Below are positions 32,941 to 42,599 of a stretch of DNA of 64,000 nucleotides, piece after piece. Each line of letters begins with the position of its first letter. The stretch's first letter is position 1. The notes under the pieces are model-generated. The model saw only the letters and a list, made by a program, of their open reading frames with translations, did not search any database and was not told the origin of the DNA. The stretch is from Arthrobacter sp. 135MFCol5.1 (lineage in GTDB: Bacteria > Actinomycetota > Actinomycetes > Actinomycetales > Micrococcaceae): NCBI RefSeq assembly GCF_000374865.1, contig NZ_KB895458.1:62001-126000 (forward strand), in the 5' to 3' direction. Position numbers and translations under genes: made by a program.

Positions 32941-35900
32941 ATGCATCAAACACCCTGGAAGTTAGCGCTCGGTGCAGCATTGTCAGCGGGGCTCATCGCA
33001 GCCCCGCTGACTGCTGTTCCGGCGGCCGCGGAGGTCTCAGCCGCGGCCGGCACATCCCCCGTTGTCATCAACGAGGCCTACCTGAGCGGCGGCAGCAGCG
33101 GCGCCGCGTACAAGAACAAATTCGTGGAACTGTACAACAGCTCCAACGCGCCCGTCTCCCTGGACGGCTGGTCGGTACAGTACCGCTCCGCCACCGGAAC
33201 GGCCGCTCCCAGCGCAGTCGCCGCATTGTCGGGGTCCATTCCCGCCAAGGGCTACTACCTGGTTCAGGGCGGGAGCAACGGCGCCAATGGTGCAGACCTG
33301 CCCGCACCGGACCTCGTGGCCGGGGCGCTCAACTTCGGCGGCAGCGGAGGCACCATTGTGCTCGCCAAGCAGCCCACCGCCGTCGGACTTCCCACCGGGT
33401 CCGCGGTGGAGCCCGCAGGCGTGGCCGACCTCCTGGGCTACGGCAGCTCCAACACGTTTGAGACCAAGGCCGCCGCGGCACCCGCTTCCAACACCGACGT
33501 GAAGAGCCTGAACCGGACCGGAGGCGCGGACAGCAACAGCAATGCCGCTGACTTCACGCTCAGCGCCGCCATCACCCCCACGTCCTCCGGCGGTACCGCA
33601 CCGGACCCCACACCGGTCCCGGACCCGGTCGACAAAACCATCGCCGAAATTCAGGGCACCGGCGTCGAAAGCCCGCTGGCCGGAGCCGCCGTCACCACCA
33701 AGGGCAAGGTCACCGCGGCCTTTCCCACGGGCGGACTGAACGGCTACTACATCCAGACCCCCGGCACGGGAGGCGACCTGAGCGCCACCAACCACTCCGC
33801 CTCCGACGGCATCTTCGTCTACTCGCCCGCCACGGTGGGATCGGTCCAGGCCGGAGACTACGTCCAGGTCACGGGCACGGTTGCCGAGTACTACGGAATG
33901 ACCCAGCTGAATGTCACGGCGGCCACCGGCCTCACCAAACTGTCCGAGGCCGCACCCGAGGTCAAGCCCACCGTCTTCACGCTTCCGGCCGGCGAGGCCT
34001 TCCGCGAGTCGCTGGAAGGCATGCTGCTGGCACCCCAGGGCCCCATGACCGTCAGTGACAACTACAGCCTGAACCAGTACGGCGAGATCGGCTTGGCCGG
34101 CGGCACCACCGCGCTGGAACAGCCCACCGCCGTGGCACCCTACGGCTCAGCAGAGTACGCCGCCGTGGTGGCTGACAACGCCGCCCGCGGCATCAAGCTC
34201 GACGACGGGTCCAGCACCAACTTCCTCAAGGACGCCACCACAAAGGCCGAAGTGCTGCCCTACCTCACCACCGCCGATCCGGTCCGGGTGGGCTCACCCG
34301 TCAGCTTCAGCACCAACGTGGTGCTGGGCTACGCCAACAACTCCTGGAAGTTCCAGCCGCTGACCCACCTGACGGAGGCGAACAAGGCCACCGTCCAGCC
34401 GGCCCGCTTCGGCGCCACCCGCACCGAGGCCCCCGCGGCCGTGGGCGGCAACCTGAAGCTCGCCTCCTTCAACGTGCTGAACTACTTCCCCACCACCGGT
34501 GACCAGATCGCCGGCTGCAAGTTCTACACCGACCGCGCAGGCAACCCCATTACCGTCAGCGGCGGCTGCAACGTCCGCGGCGCCGCCAACGCCGAGAACT
34601 TCAAACGCCAGCAGGACAAGATCGTGGCCGCCATCTCCAAGTCCGGCGCCGACGTCGTCACCCTGATGGAGGTGGAGAACTCCGCACAGTTCGGCAAGGA
34701 CCGGGACGACGCCCTGGCCAAGCTGGTGGAGGCCCTTAACATCCCCACCCCAGGCATCTGGGACTACGTCCGCACCCCCGCGAACGCACCCCCGCTGGCC
34801 GACGAGGACATGATCCGCACAGCGTTCATCTTCAAGAAGGCCGCCGCCGAGCCGGTGGGCGAATCCATCATCCACAACGACACGGTCGCCTTCGCCAGCG
34901 CCCGCAAGCCGCTGGCCCAGGTTTTCAAGCCCGTAGGCGCGCCTGATGACAAGAAGTTCATCGCGATCGCGAACCACTTCAAATCCAAGGGCTCGGCAGC
35001 CACACCGGACGACACCGACAAGGGCCAGGGCAATTCAAACCTCGCCCGTACCGCCCAGGCGCAGTCCCTGCTGGCCTTCGCCGACGAGCTGCAGAAGTCC
35101 AAGGCCACCGACAAGGTGTTCCTGATCGGCGACTTCAACTCGTACGGCAAGGAAGACCCGATCAACGTCCTCACCGGCGCAGGGTATGTCAACCAGGACG
35201 ACAAGGCCAGGAATGCCGACGGCACGGCCAAGCACTCGTACCTCTTCGGCGGCCTGGTGGGCTCCCTGGACCACATCCTCGCCTCCCCGGCGGCCAACGC
35301 GGTGGTCACCGGTGCGGACATCTGGAACATCAACTCGGTGGAATCCGTGGCGCTGGAGTACAGCCGCTACAACAACAACGTCACCGACTACTACGCACCA
35401 GACCAGTTCCGCGCCAGCGACCACGACCCCGTGGTGGTGGGCCTGGACCTCCCGGCAGTCCCTGCCACCGTTGACCTGAACCTCCTGAACATCAACGACT
35501 TCCACGGGAGGATCGATTCCAACACCGTGCAGGTGGCCGGGACCATCGAGAAGCTCCGCGCCGCGGCAGCTCCGGGTGCCACGGCCTTCCTGTCGGCCGG
35601 GGACAACATCGGCGCCTCGCTGTTCGCGTCCGCAGTCGCCAAGGACCAGCCCACCATCGACGTCTTGAACGCCTTGGAGCTGAAAGCGTCCGCCGTGGGC
35701 AACCACGAGTTCGACGGCGGCTGGGCGGACCTGCGCGACCGCGTCATCGCGGGCGGCGCCAACGCGAAGTTCCCCTACCTGGGCGCGAACGTCTACAAGA
35801 AGGGCACCACCGAGCCGGTCCTGCCGGAGTACACGGTGCTGGACCTGAACGGCATCAAGGTTGCCGTGATCGGCACCGTCACCCAGGAAGTCCCCTCCCT

Positions 35901-37458
35901 GGTGACTCCCGCCGGCATCGCCGACCTCGACTTCGGCGACCCGGTGGACGCCATCAACCGGGTGGCCGCCAGGATCACGGCGGAGAAGCTGGCGGACGTG
36001 ATCATCGTTGAGGACCACGACGGCGCCGGTTCCGGGGTGGTGGAGGGCGCCACCCTGGAGCAGGAAGTGGCAGCCGGGGGTCCCTTCGCCAAGCTGGTCA
36101 CAGAAACCTCCCCCGAAGTGGATGCGATCTTTACGGGCCACACCCACAAGGAGTACGCCTGGGACGCCCCGGTGCCGGGCGCCGCGGGCAAGACCCGGCC
36201 CATCGTGCAGACCGGCAACTACGGTGAGAACGTGGGCCAGATCCAGCTGACCGTGGACACGGCCACCAAGCAGGTGACCGGGTACAAGGCCGGTAACGTC
36301 AAGCGCACCACCGACGCCGCAGCAGGGCTGGTGGCCGCCTACCCGCGCGTGGCCGCCGTGGACGCGATCGTGAAGAAGGCCCTCGCGGACGCCTCCGTGG
36401 TGGGCAACCAGCCCATCGGCTCGGTCACCAAGGACATCACCACGGCGTTCACCACCGACGCCACCGGTGCTGCCAAGCGCGATGACCGCGGCAGCGAATC
36501 CACCCTGGGCAACCTGGTGGCCGATTCCCTGCTCTCTTCCCTGCAGCCGGCCGAGCTTGGCGGCGCGGAGATCGGCGTCGTCAATTCCGGCGGCCTGCGC
36601 AACGAGCTGTACTACGCACCGGACGGCACCATCACCTACGCCGAGGCCAACGCGGTCCTGCCGTTCGTGAACAACCTGTGGACCACGTCCTTGACCGGTG
36701 CGCAGTTCAAGACGCTGCTCGAACAGCAGTGGCAGACCAACCCGGATGGCACGGTTCCCAGCCGGGCCTACCTGCAGCTGGGCCTGTCAAAGAACGTCAA
36801 CTACACCTACGATGCCGCCCGCCCGGCCGGTGAACGGATCACGTCCGTGCGGGTGAACGGCGACCTGCTGGACCCGGCCAAGTCCTACCGGGTGGGAACC
36901 TTCAGCTTCCTGGCCACCGGTGGCGACAACTTCCGGATCTTCACCGCGGGCACCAACACCCGCGATTCCGGGCTGGTGGACCGGGATGCCTGGATCGGGT
37001 ACCTCCAGAAGAGCAGCCCGGTGTCCCCGGACTTCGCCCGGCGTTCAGTGGCTGTCACCAACACCACTGCCGCTGAGGTCAAGCCCGGCGGACCGCTCAC
37101 GCTGACGGTGTCCAGGCTTGACCTGACGTCGCTGGGCAGCCCGGTGAACACGGCACTGGCGGCCTCGTTCACGGACTCCGCCGGCACGGTGACCCAGCTG
37201 GGCACGGTCCCGGTCGCCGCCGGCGCCGCCGCCGTGAACCTTGCCGTGCCGGCCGGCGCTGCAGCGGGGACGGGCACCCTGGTGCTCACCGCCGTCGAAT
37301 CCGGCACGGTGGTCCGGACTGCGGTCCTGGTTGCGGCGGACACTCCGTCGCAACCGGTCTGCGTCCCGCCGGTCAAGCCCACCCGGCCCGCCGACCTCAG
37401 GGGCCAGGCAAACTACGGACAGGCCATGGCCGCGTACCGGGCCTGCCTGCGCGGCTGA
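32941..37458 (+). CDS. secreted ExeM/NucH-like nuclease fused to a 5'-nucleotidase
   Basis: 1505 residues. Sec signal peptide (LALGAALSAGLIAAPLTAVP, cleavage near PAAA/EVS). Lamin-tail-like domain at ~35-190 (VVINEAYLSGGSSG; FVELYNSS). OB-like and linker region to ~500. Endonuclease/exonuclease/phosphatase domain: SFNVLNYF at ~510, VVTLMEVEN, GDFNSYG at ~730, ASDHDPVVV at ~825. Metallophosphoesterase of the UshA type: NINDFHGRID at ~851, GDNIGASLF, GNHEFD at ~920, TGHTHKEY at ~1066. 5'-nucleotidase C-terminal domain with GGLRNEL at ~1217. A short beta domain ends the protein; no LPxTG or lipobox. It probably degrades extracellular DNA and then dephosphorylates nucleotides for phosphate and nucleoside scavenging (inference from domains). 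Confidence 0.88.
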   Translation: MHQTPWKLALGAALSAGLIAAPLTAVPAAAEVSAAAGTSPVVINEAYLSGGSSGAAYKNKFVELYNSSNAPVSLDGWSVQYRSATGTAAPSAVAALSGSIPAKGYYLVQGGSNGANGADLPAPDLVAGALNFGGSGGTIVLAKQPTAVGLPTGSAVEPAGVADLLGYGSSNTFETKAAAAPASNTDVKSLNRTGGADSNSNAADFTLSAAITPTSSGGTAPDPTPVPDPVDKTIAEIQGTGVESPLAGAAVTTKGKVTAAFPTGGLNGYYIQTPGTGGDLSATNHSASDGIFVYSPATVGSVQAGDYVQVTGTVAEYYGMTQLNVTAATGLTKLSEAAPEVKPTVFTLPAGEAFRESLEGMLLAPQGPMTVSDNYSLNQYGEIGLAGGTTALEQPTAVAPYGSAEYAAVVADNAARGIKLDDGSSTNFLKDATTKAEVLPYLTTADPVRVGSPVSFSTNVVLGYANNSWKFQPLTHLTEANKATVQPARFGATRTEAPAAVGGNLKLASFNVLNYFPTTGDQIAGCKFYTDRAGNPITVSGGCNVRGAANAENFKRQQDKIVAAISKSGADVVTLMEVENSAQFGKDRDDALAKLVEALNIPTPGIWDYVRTPANAPPLADEDMIRTAFIFKKAAAEPVGESIIHNDTVAFASARKPLAQVFKPVGAPDDKKFIAIANHFKSKGSAATPDDTDKGQGNSNLARTAQAQSLLAFADELQKSKATDKVFLIGDFNSYGKEDPINVLTGAGYVNQDDKARNADGTAKHSYLFGGLVGSLDHILASPAANAVVTGADIWNINSVESVALEYSRYNNNVTDYYAPDQFRASDHDPVVVGLDLPAVPATVDLNLLNINDFHGRIDSNTVQVAGTIEKLRAAAAPGATAFLSAGDNIGASLFASAVAKDQPTIDVLNALELKASAVGNHEFDGGWADLRDRVIAGGANAKFPYLGANVYKKGTTEPVLPEYTVLDLNGIKVAVIGTVTQEVPSLVTPAGIADLDFGDPVDAINRVAARITAEKLADVIIVEDHDGAGSGVVEGATLEQEVAAGGPFAKLVTETSPEVDAIFTGHTHKEYAWDAPVPGAAGKTRPIVQTGNYGENVGQIQLTVDTATKQVTGYKAGNVKRTTDAAAGLVAAYPRVAAVDAIVKKALADASVVGNQPIGSVTKDITTAFTTDATGAAKRDDRGSESTLGNLVADSLLSSLQPAELGGAEIGVVNSGGLRNELYYAPDGTITYAEANAVLPFVNNLWTTSLTGAQFKTLLEQQWQTNPDGTVPSRAYLQLGLSKNVNYTYDAARPAGERITSVRVNGDLLDPAKSYRVGTFSFLATGGDNFRIFTAGTNTRDSGLVDRDAWIGYLQKSSPVSPDFARRSVAVTNTTAAEVKPGGPLTLTVSRLDLTSLGSPVNTALAASFTDSAGTVTQLGTVPVAAGAAAVNLAVPAGAAAGTGTLVLTAVESGTVVRTAVLVAADTPSQPVCVPPVKPTRPADLRGQANYGQAMAAYRACLRG

Positions 37459-37464
37459 CACCAG

Positions 37465-37524
37465 GATGCGCCATCACTTCCGGTTCCCTTCCTACGGTTT
37501 GGGGGCCGGAAGTGATGGCGCATC
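37465..37524. terminator. 19-bp perfect stem between convergent genes
   Basis: Two perfectly complementary 19-base arms (37465-37483 and 37506-37524) enclose a 22-base loop, in the 87-bp gap between the nuclease and the FAD protein genes. It probably terminates both transcripts; no long T-tract. Confidence 0.65.
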
Positions 37525-37545
37525 GGTGTTCAAGCCCTGGCCGGG

Positions 37546-39477
37546 TTATCCCCTGTTGAGGATGGCCGCCGCGATTTCGTCCGCATCGCGGAGGGTGCGC
37601 TGGCCGCTGCGGTAGGCGGGGCCGCCCTCCTGGAAAGCTTCGGCGGCGATGGCGGTGCCCCATTGTGCCGACGACAGCTGCAATCCCAGGACGAACAAGC
37701 CCTCCGTCACCGACCCGTTGGCCCCCACCGGCCGATACGGGTGGGGCTCCACGTCCAGTCCGGTGGACTCCACCGGGGCGCCTTCGGCGGTCATCATCAG
37801 TTTGGACCGGACCAGCCCGTCCGCCAGCAGCTGTTCCAGGACCGGGGACTCGTTGGCTGACACCCGGTTGCCGGGGGCCAGCGCTTCCACCATGGTCCGC
37901 GCCGTCGCGGGCGGCCCGGAAACCCACGGTGAGGAAGCGGCAAACCGGGCCGCCTTCCGGTCCACGCCGAATTTGGGGTCCGGCCCAACGAAGCTGACCA
38001 CCCCGGCCCGGGCGAGCGCGGCGAGTTGTTCGGAACGCAGCGCCGGCGGACCGCTGGCCAGGCCTTCCACGAAGGACTCGAACCAGCCGCGCAGTCCGGC
38101 CACCCAGGATTCGTCGGTGATGCCGCCGTCGGCCACTGCCGTTTTGAGGACGGCGCGTCCATGGTGCAGGGCGCCGATGGCCATCTTGACCGGATCGTCC
38201 TCGCCGAGCGCGGAACGGCGCGCGTCGTCCAGCAGGAATTCCACCACGGCGGCGTCGTGCTCGGCCCGGGAACCAAACGAACGGCCCGCCAGCGGAGCGG
38301 CCAGTCCCAGCAGGTCCAGGCGGTGCCTGGGGCCGACGTGGACGGCAAGGACGCTGTCCACGCCGTCCTCCCATTTCACGGCGCTGTGCGCATGCGGCTG
38401 CAGGGCTTCCTCGAGCGCGGCAAGGAATGCCGGCGCGTCCGGGACCGCTCCCGGCTGCGAGCGCACCAGCGTGGAGTAGTAGGCCCACAGGGTGTCACGG
38501 TGCAGCAAGGGCCACAGGTCGTGGTCGAAGGAGGGCCGGATTCCTGCCTTGGCCAACCGCCCGATCGCGGCCTCGGTGAGGTAGCGCAGCCTGACTGAGG
38601 GGGCGTAGTAGCCGTCCAGGGCGGCCTTGGCGCGGTACGGGGTGCCGCGCCGGGAGGCCGCGATGATCAAAGGCTCCTGGCCGGAGGGTTCGTACTCGAG
38701 CCGGTTGCCGGTGGAGACGAATTTTCCGCCGCGGCCTTCGGTGAGCTGTCCCATGGTGTCAAAGAAGTTCAGTCCCATGCCGCGGACCAGGACAGGTTCG
38801 CCGGCCGGGATCCGGGACCAGTCCACATCCGCGGGCGCGGCGGGCGGAAAGTATTGCAAACCCAGCCGCGCGGCCGAATCCTGGAGGTCGCGCTGTTCCG
38901 GGTTCAGGCGGGACGAAATGTGCCCCAGGGCGAGCACCACGGAGTTGGCCCTGATGGTCTCCCCGGTGGCCAGTCCGACGTCGAACATTCCGTCCCCGGT
39001 GGGGCGCGCCCACAGCGCGGACGTTTCGTGGAATTCGATGGTGACGCCGTCGGGGGCCTTGGCGAGCACGTCCGCCAGGGTGCTGCGAAGATACCGGCCG
39101 TACAGGGCACGGCTGGGGAAGTCCCGCGAACCCAGCACCGCGATTTCGGCCCGTTCGTCATCGGTGAGCGACGGCAGCGGATCCCTCTGCTGCCTCAGCC
39201 GCCATTCATCGAACGTGGTACCGGCAACCGGCGCCGGCAGCGACGGGTCCTGGGGAATCAGCGTGGGATAGAACGACTGGGTATTCATCAGGAACAGCCG
39301 GGACTGGTCCGGCTGCCAGACATGGCCTGGGCCTGCAGGATACGGGTCCACGACGTCGATTCGCAGCCGCACGGGGCGCCCCGCCGCGGCCGTGTGGGCG
39401 AGCAGCCGCTCCAGCACACTGGTGCCCCGGGGGCCGGCGCCGATGATGACGGCCCGGGTGCTCTGCGATAATTCCAC
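37546..39477 (-). CDS. FAD/NAD(P)-binding protein (HI0933/PF13454-like)
   Basis: 643 residues. N-terminal dinucleotide fold VIIGAGPRGTSVLERLLAHT, then MNTQSFYPTLIPQD and a second nucleotide-binding region with VVLALGHISS. Typical of the large FAD-NAD(P)-binding family whose members include uncharacterised oxidoreductases and N-hydroxylating enzymes. GTG start at 39477 with TACGCT seven bases upstream, so the mRNA may be leaderless. Substrate unknown. Confidence 0.75.
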   Translation of the reverse strand: MELSQSTRAVIIGAGPRGTSVLERLLAHTAAAGRPVRLRIDVVDPYPAGPGHVWQPDQSRLFLMNTQSFYPTLIPQDPSLPAPVAGTTFDEWRLRQQRDPLPSLTDDERAEIAVLGSRDFPSRALYGRYLRSTLADVLAKAPDGVTIEFHETSALWARPTGDGMFDVGLATGETIRANSVVLALGHISSRLNPEQRDLQDSAARLGLQYFPPAAPADVDWSRIPAGEPVLVRGMGLNFFDTMGQLTEGRGGKFVSTGNRLEYEPSGQEPLIIAASRRGTPYRAKAALDGYYAPSVRLRYLTEAAIGRLAKAGIRPSFDHDLWPLLHRDTLWAYYSTLVRSQPGAVPDAPAFLAALEEALQPHAHSAVKWEDGVDSVLAVHVGPRHRLDLLGLAAPLAGRSFGSRAEHDAAVVEFLLDDARRSALGEDDPVKMAIGALHHGRAVLKTAVADGGITDESWVAGLRGWFESFVEGLASGPPALRSEQLAALARAGVVSFVGPDPKFGVDRKAARFAASSPWVSGPPATARTMVEALAPGNRVSANESPVLEQLLADGLVRSKLMMTAEGAPVESTGLDVEPHPYRPVGANGSVTEGLFVLGLQLSSAQWGTAIAAEAFQEGGPAYRSGQRTLRDADEIAAAILNRG

Positions 39478-39552
39478 GCCATCCAGCGTACGGGCTCAAG
39501 GCAACCGGCGCCCCGCACGCTTGACTTGCCAGCCTCGGGGGATGTTGTTTGG

Positions 39553-41811
39553 ATGGGGCGCATGACCACCACAGCAGCTGATCAAGCGTCCGTTCCCGGT
39601 CCTGGCCGGGACACCACCGCTACCCCGTCCCCGGGCTCCGCTCCCGAACCAGTCGACGAGAATGTCTGGCTGGAGGACATCTACGGCGAGGAGCAGCTGG
39701 CCTGGGTCAAAGAGCAGAACTCCCGCACCGAGGACCTGCTCGAGGGCGCTGACTACAGGGACTTGGAAGCGGGCATCCTCGAAGTCCTGGATTCCACCGA
39801 CCGGATCGCCATGGTGGGCAAGCGCGGCGACTGGTACTACAACTTCTGGAAGGACCGGCAGAACCCCAAGGGCCTCTGGCGCCGCACCACGTGGGAGAGC
39901 TACTGCACCGATTCCCCGGAGTGGGACGTCCTGCTGGACATCGATGCACTGGCCAAGGCTGAGGGCGAAGAGTGGGTGTTCCACGGCGCCACGTTCCTGC
40001 GTCCGGCCGCGGGCGAGCCCTACCGGCTGGCCCTGCTGGCCCTCTCCCCCGACGGCGGCGACGCGAACCGGTACCGCGAGTTCGACGTCGAAGCACGCGG
40101 CTTCGTGGATCCGGCGGAGGGCGGATTCGACCTCCCGACCGCCAAAGGCAACGTGTCCTGGCTGGACGCGGACACCCTGCTGGTTGCCTCCACCGCGGAC
40201 GGCCTGCCCAGGACGGCGTCCTCGTACGCCCGGACCGCGGTGACCCTCAGGCGCGGCGGTTCCCTGGCCGGCGCCCCACGCCTGTTCGAGGTGCCCGAGG
40301 ACCACATGATGGCCATCGTGGCGCACGATTCCACCCCCGGCTTTGAGCGCACCTTCGCGGTGGACTACATCGACTTCTTCAACCGCACCAACCTGGTGCT
40401 GCGGGGCGACGAGTGGGTGCCGATCGACGTGCCCACGGACGTCAACGTGAGCGCCCACCGCGAATGGCTGCTCTTCCGTCCGCAGCAGGACTGGGCCGTG
40501 GACGGCACCACGTACCCGTCCGGGGCCCTGCTCGCGGCCGGGTTCGAGGACTACCTCGCGGGCAACCGGCAACTCATGGTCCTGTTCACGCCCGATGCCC
40601 ACACCTCGCTGCAGTCCTGGAGCTGGACCCGGAACTTCCTGCTGCTCAACCTGCTCAGCGACGTTTCCTCCGAGATCCGGGTGCTGGATCCCTCCCGGCC
40701 GGCCGACGGCGGCTGGGCGGCCACGCCCCTGGACGCGTGCCCGCCGCTGCACGACGTGAACGCCTACGCCGTGGACGACGAGGACGACGAACCGGCCAAC
40801 GGCGGCGCAGGCGATGACTTTTGGCTCATCGCCACGGGCTTCACCACCCCCACCACCCTTATGCGTGGCACCCTGGAGCGGAGCGCCCCGGACAGGGCGG
40901 GCGACGGAGCGACCGGCGTGGTGAGCCGGCACGCCGCCATCAAGGCCTCGCCGTCGTTCTTCGCTGACGCCGACTATGAGGTGGAGCAGCACTTCGCCGT
41001 GTCCGACGACGGCACCCGGGTCCCGTATTTCCAGGTAGCCCCGCGCGGGCTGGCCTTGGACGGGCAGAACCCCACCCAGCTCTCCGGCTACGGCGGGTTT
41101 GAGGTCTCCCGGACGCCCGCGTACAGCGGCACGGTCGGCAGGGCCTGGCTGGAGCGGCGGACGGCCTTGTCGGACGGCAGCGACGGGAGGGCGCCGCACT
41201 CGCGCGGCGGGGTGTACGTGGTGGCGAACATCCGCGGCGGCGGCGAGTACGGGCCGGCCTGGCACCGTGCCGCACTGAAGGAAAACCGGCATAAGGCCTA
41301 CCAGGACTTCGCAGCGGTGGCCCGGGACCTGATCTCACGCGGAGTGACCTCTCCGCGGCGGCTCGGTTGCGTGGGCGGCTCCAACGGCGGCCTGCTGGTG
41401 GGGAACATGCTCACCCGGTATCCGGAACTTTTCAGGGCAGTCTCCTGCGGTGTGCCGCTGCTGGATATGCGCCGCTACACCAAGCTGTCCGCCGGGCACT
41501 CCTGGATCGCCGAGTACGGCGACCCGGATGTTCCCGAGCAATGGGAGTACATCAGGACCTTTTCGCCGTACCACCTGCTCAAGGACGCGGTGGAGTACCC
41601 GGAAACCTTCATCTGGACGGCCACCTCGGACGACCGGGTGGGCCCGGTCCAAGCCCGGAAGATGGCCGCCCGGATGCTGGCAATGGGGATCCCGAACGTG
41701 TGGTTCCACGAAGCGCTGGAAGGCGGCCACGCCGGCGCCTCCGACAACCGGCAGGCTGCCGCGCTCCAGGCCCGCAGCCAGCATTTCCTCTGGAAGGCGC
41801 TGGCGGGCTGA
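39553..41811 (+). CDS. S9 family prolyl oligopeptidase
   Basis: About 752 residues from ATG 39553 (GGGGGA nine bases upstream); ATG 39562 is an alternative. N-terminal beta-propeller followed by an alpha/beta-hydrolase domain. Catalytic Ser near residue 610 in CVGGSNGGLLVGNML, Asp in TATSDDRVGP, His in EGGHAGASDNRQ. The oxyanion region reads YVVANIRGGGEYGPAWHRAA. No signal peptide, so cytosolic; it cuts short peptides after proline. A GNAT gene follows directly. Confidence 0.9.
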   Translation: MGRMTTTAADQASVPGPGRDTTATPSPGSAPEPVDENVWLEDIYGEEQLAWVKEQNSRTEDLLEGADYRDLEAGILEVLDSTDRIAMVGKRGDWYYNFWKDRQNPKGLWRRTTWESYCTDSPEWDVLLDIDALAKAEGEEWVFHGATFLRPAAGEPYRLALLALSPDGGDANRYREFDVEARGFVDPAEGGFDLPTAKGNVSWLDADTLLVASTADGLPRTASSYARTAVTLRRGGSLAGAPRLFEVPEDHMMAIVAHDSTPGFERTFAVDYIDFFNRTNLVLRGDEWVPIDVPTDVNVSAHREWLLFRPQQDWAVDGTTYPSGALLAAGFEDYLAGNRQLMVLFTPDAHTSLQSWSWTRNFLLLNLLSDVSSEIRVLDPSRPADGGWAATPLDACPPLHDVNAYAVDDEDDEPANGGAGDDFWLIATGFTTPTTLMRGTLERSAPDRAGDGATGVVSRHAAIKASPSFFADADYEVEQHFAVSDDGTRVPYFQVAPRGLALDGQNPTQLSGYGGFEVSRTPAYSGTVGRAWLERRTALSDGSDGRAPHSRGGVYVVANIRGGGEYGPAWHRAALKENRHKAYQDFAAVARDLISRGVTSPRRLGCVGGSNGGLLVGNMLTRYPELFRAVSCGVPLLDMRRYTKLSAGHSWIAEYGDPDVPEQWEYIRTFSPYHLLKDAVEYPETFIWTATSDDRVGPVQARKMAARMLAMGIPNVWFHEALEGGHAGASDNRQAAALQARSQHFLWKALAG

Positions 41812-42342
41812 ATGGCGGCCGGGGTGGCGGTCCGCAGGGCTGTGGCCGGGGACATCGAGCAGCTGGCCCAGGTACACATCCGCTGCTGGCGGGAAACGTA
41901 CCGGGGCATGTTGACTGATGCCTTCCTTGCCTCGGTGGATCCCGCAGGCCGGCTTGCCCTGTGGCGGCACCTGCTGGACCGCCCGGACCCCGCCGAGGCG
42001 TGGGTGGCCTGCGACGGCGCAACGGTGGTCGGTTTCGCCGGACGGCGGCGGCTGCCCGCCCCGGGTTCCCCCGAGGGGCACCCGCCGCCGGCTTCCGGCG
42101 ACCTGGAGCTGTGGGGGTTGTATGTGCTGGCCTCGCACCAGCACCTCGGCCTTGGCGGCCGACTGCTGACCACTGCGCTGGGCACCCAGGCGGCGAGCCT
42201 CTGGGTGGCGGCAGCGAACAGCAACGCCATCGGTTTCTACCGCCGCTTCGGCTTTGAACCTGACGGCGCACGGGATGTCCTGGCGGACTGGGAGGACCTG
42301 CCGGAAATCCGGATGGTCCGCGCCGAGCAACGCCTCCCCTAG
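41812..42342 (+). CDS. GNAT family N-acetyltransferase
   Basis: 176 residues; ATG abuts the peptidase stop, so the two are co-translated. GNAT signature: VRRAVAGDIEQLAQVHIRCW, acetyl-CoA loop region LASHQHLGLGGRLLTTAL, then AANSNAIGFYRRFGFEPDG. Substrate unknown. Confidence 0.88.
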   Translation: MAAGVAVRRAVAGDIEQLAQVHIRCWRETYRGMLTDAFLASVDPAGRLALWRHLLDRPDPAEAWVACDGATVVGFAGRRRLPAPGSPEGHPPPASGDLELWGLYVLASHQHLGLGGRLLTTALGTQAASLWVAAANSNAIGFYRRFGFEPDGARDVLADWEDLPEIRMVRAEQRLP

Positions 42343-42477
42343 GACCTCCCTGCACCGGCATCCCGGGCCCGGCTGCGAGGGGTGGCGCCGTTGCGGCCGG
42401 CGGGTTTGCCCGGCCGGGCACCGTTTTGCACTGCATGGCCGTATCTGCGTATCCTTGGTGGGCTAGGAATAGCAATT

Positions 42478-42566
42478 GGAGACGTGCCAGAGCGGCCGAA
42501 TGGACTTCACTGCTAATGAAGGGTCGGGGTTAAACTCGACCGGGGGTTCAAATCCCCCCGTCTCCG
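42478..42566 (+). tRNA. tRNA-Ser (anticodon GCU)
   Basis: Acceptor GGAGACG / CGTCTCC with G discriminator; anticodon stem CTTCA/TGAAG with loop CTGCTAA, anticodon GCT; long variable arm; T-arm GGTTCAAATC. CCA not encoded. Confidence 0.95.
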
Positions 42567-42571
42567 CGTTT

Positions 42572-42599
42572 GGCCCCGGTCCCTGGACCGGGGCCTTTT
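42572..42599 (+). terminator. rho-independent terminator after tRNA-Ser(GCU)
   Basis: Perfect 11-bp stem GGCCCCGGTCC / GGACCGGGGCC with a two-base loop, then TTTT. Confidence 0.85.

Noticed and set aside
39496..41292. 598-codon minus-strand frame opposite the S9 peptidase
   Set aside because: The plus-strand peptidase has its full catalytic triad; the opposite frame is a GC-skew shadow.
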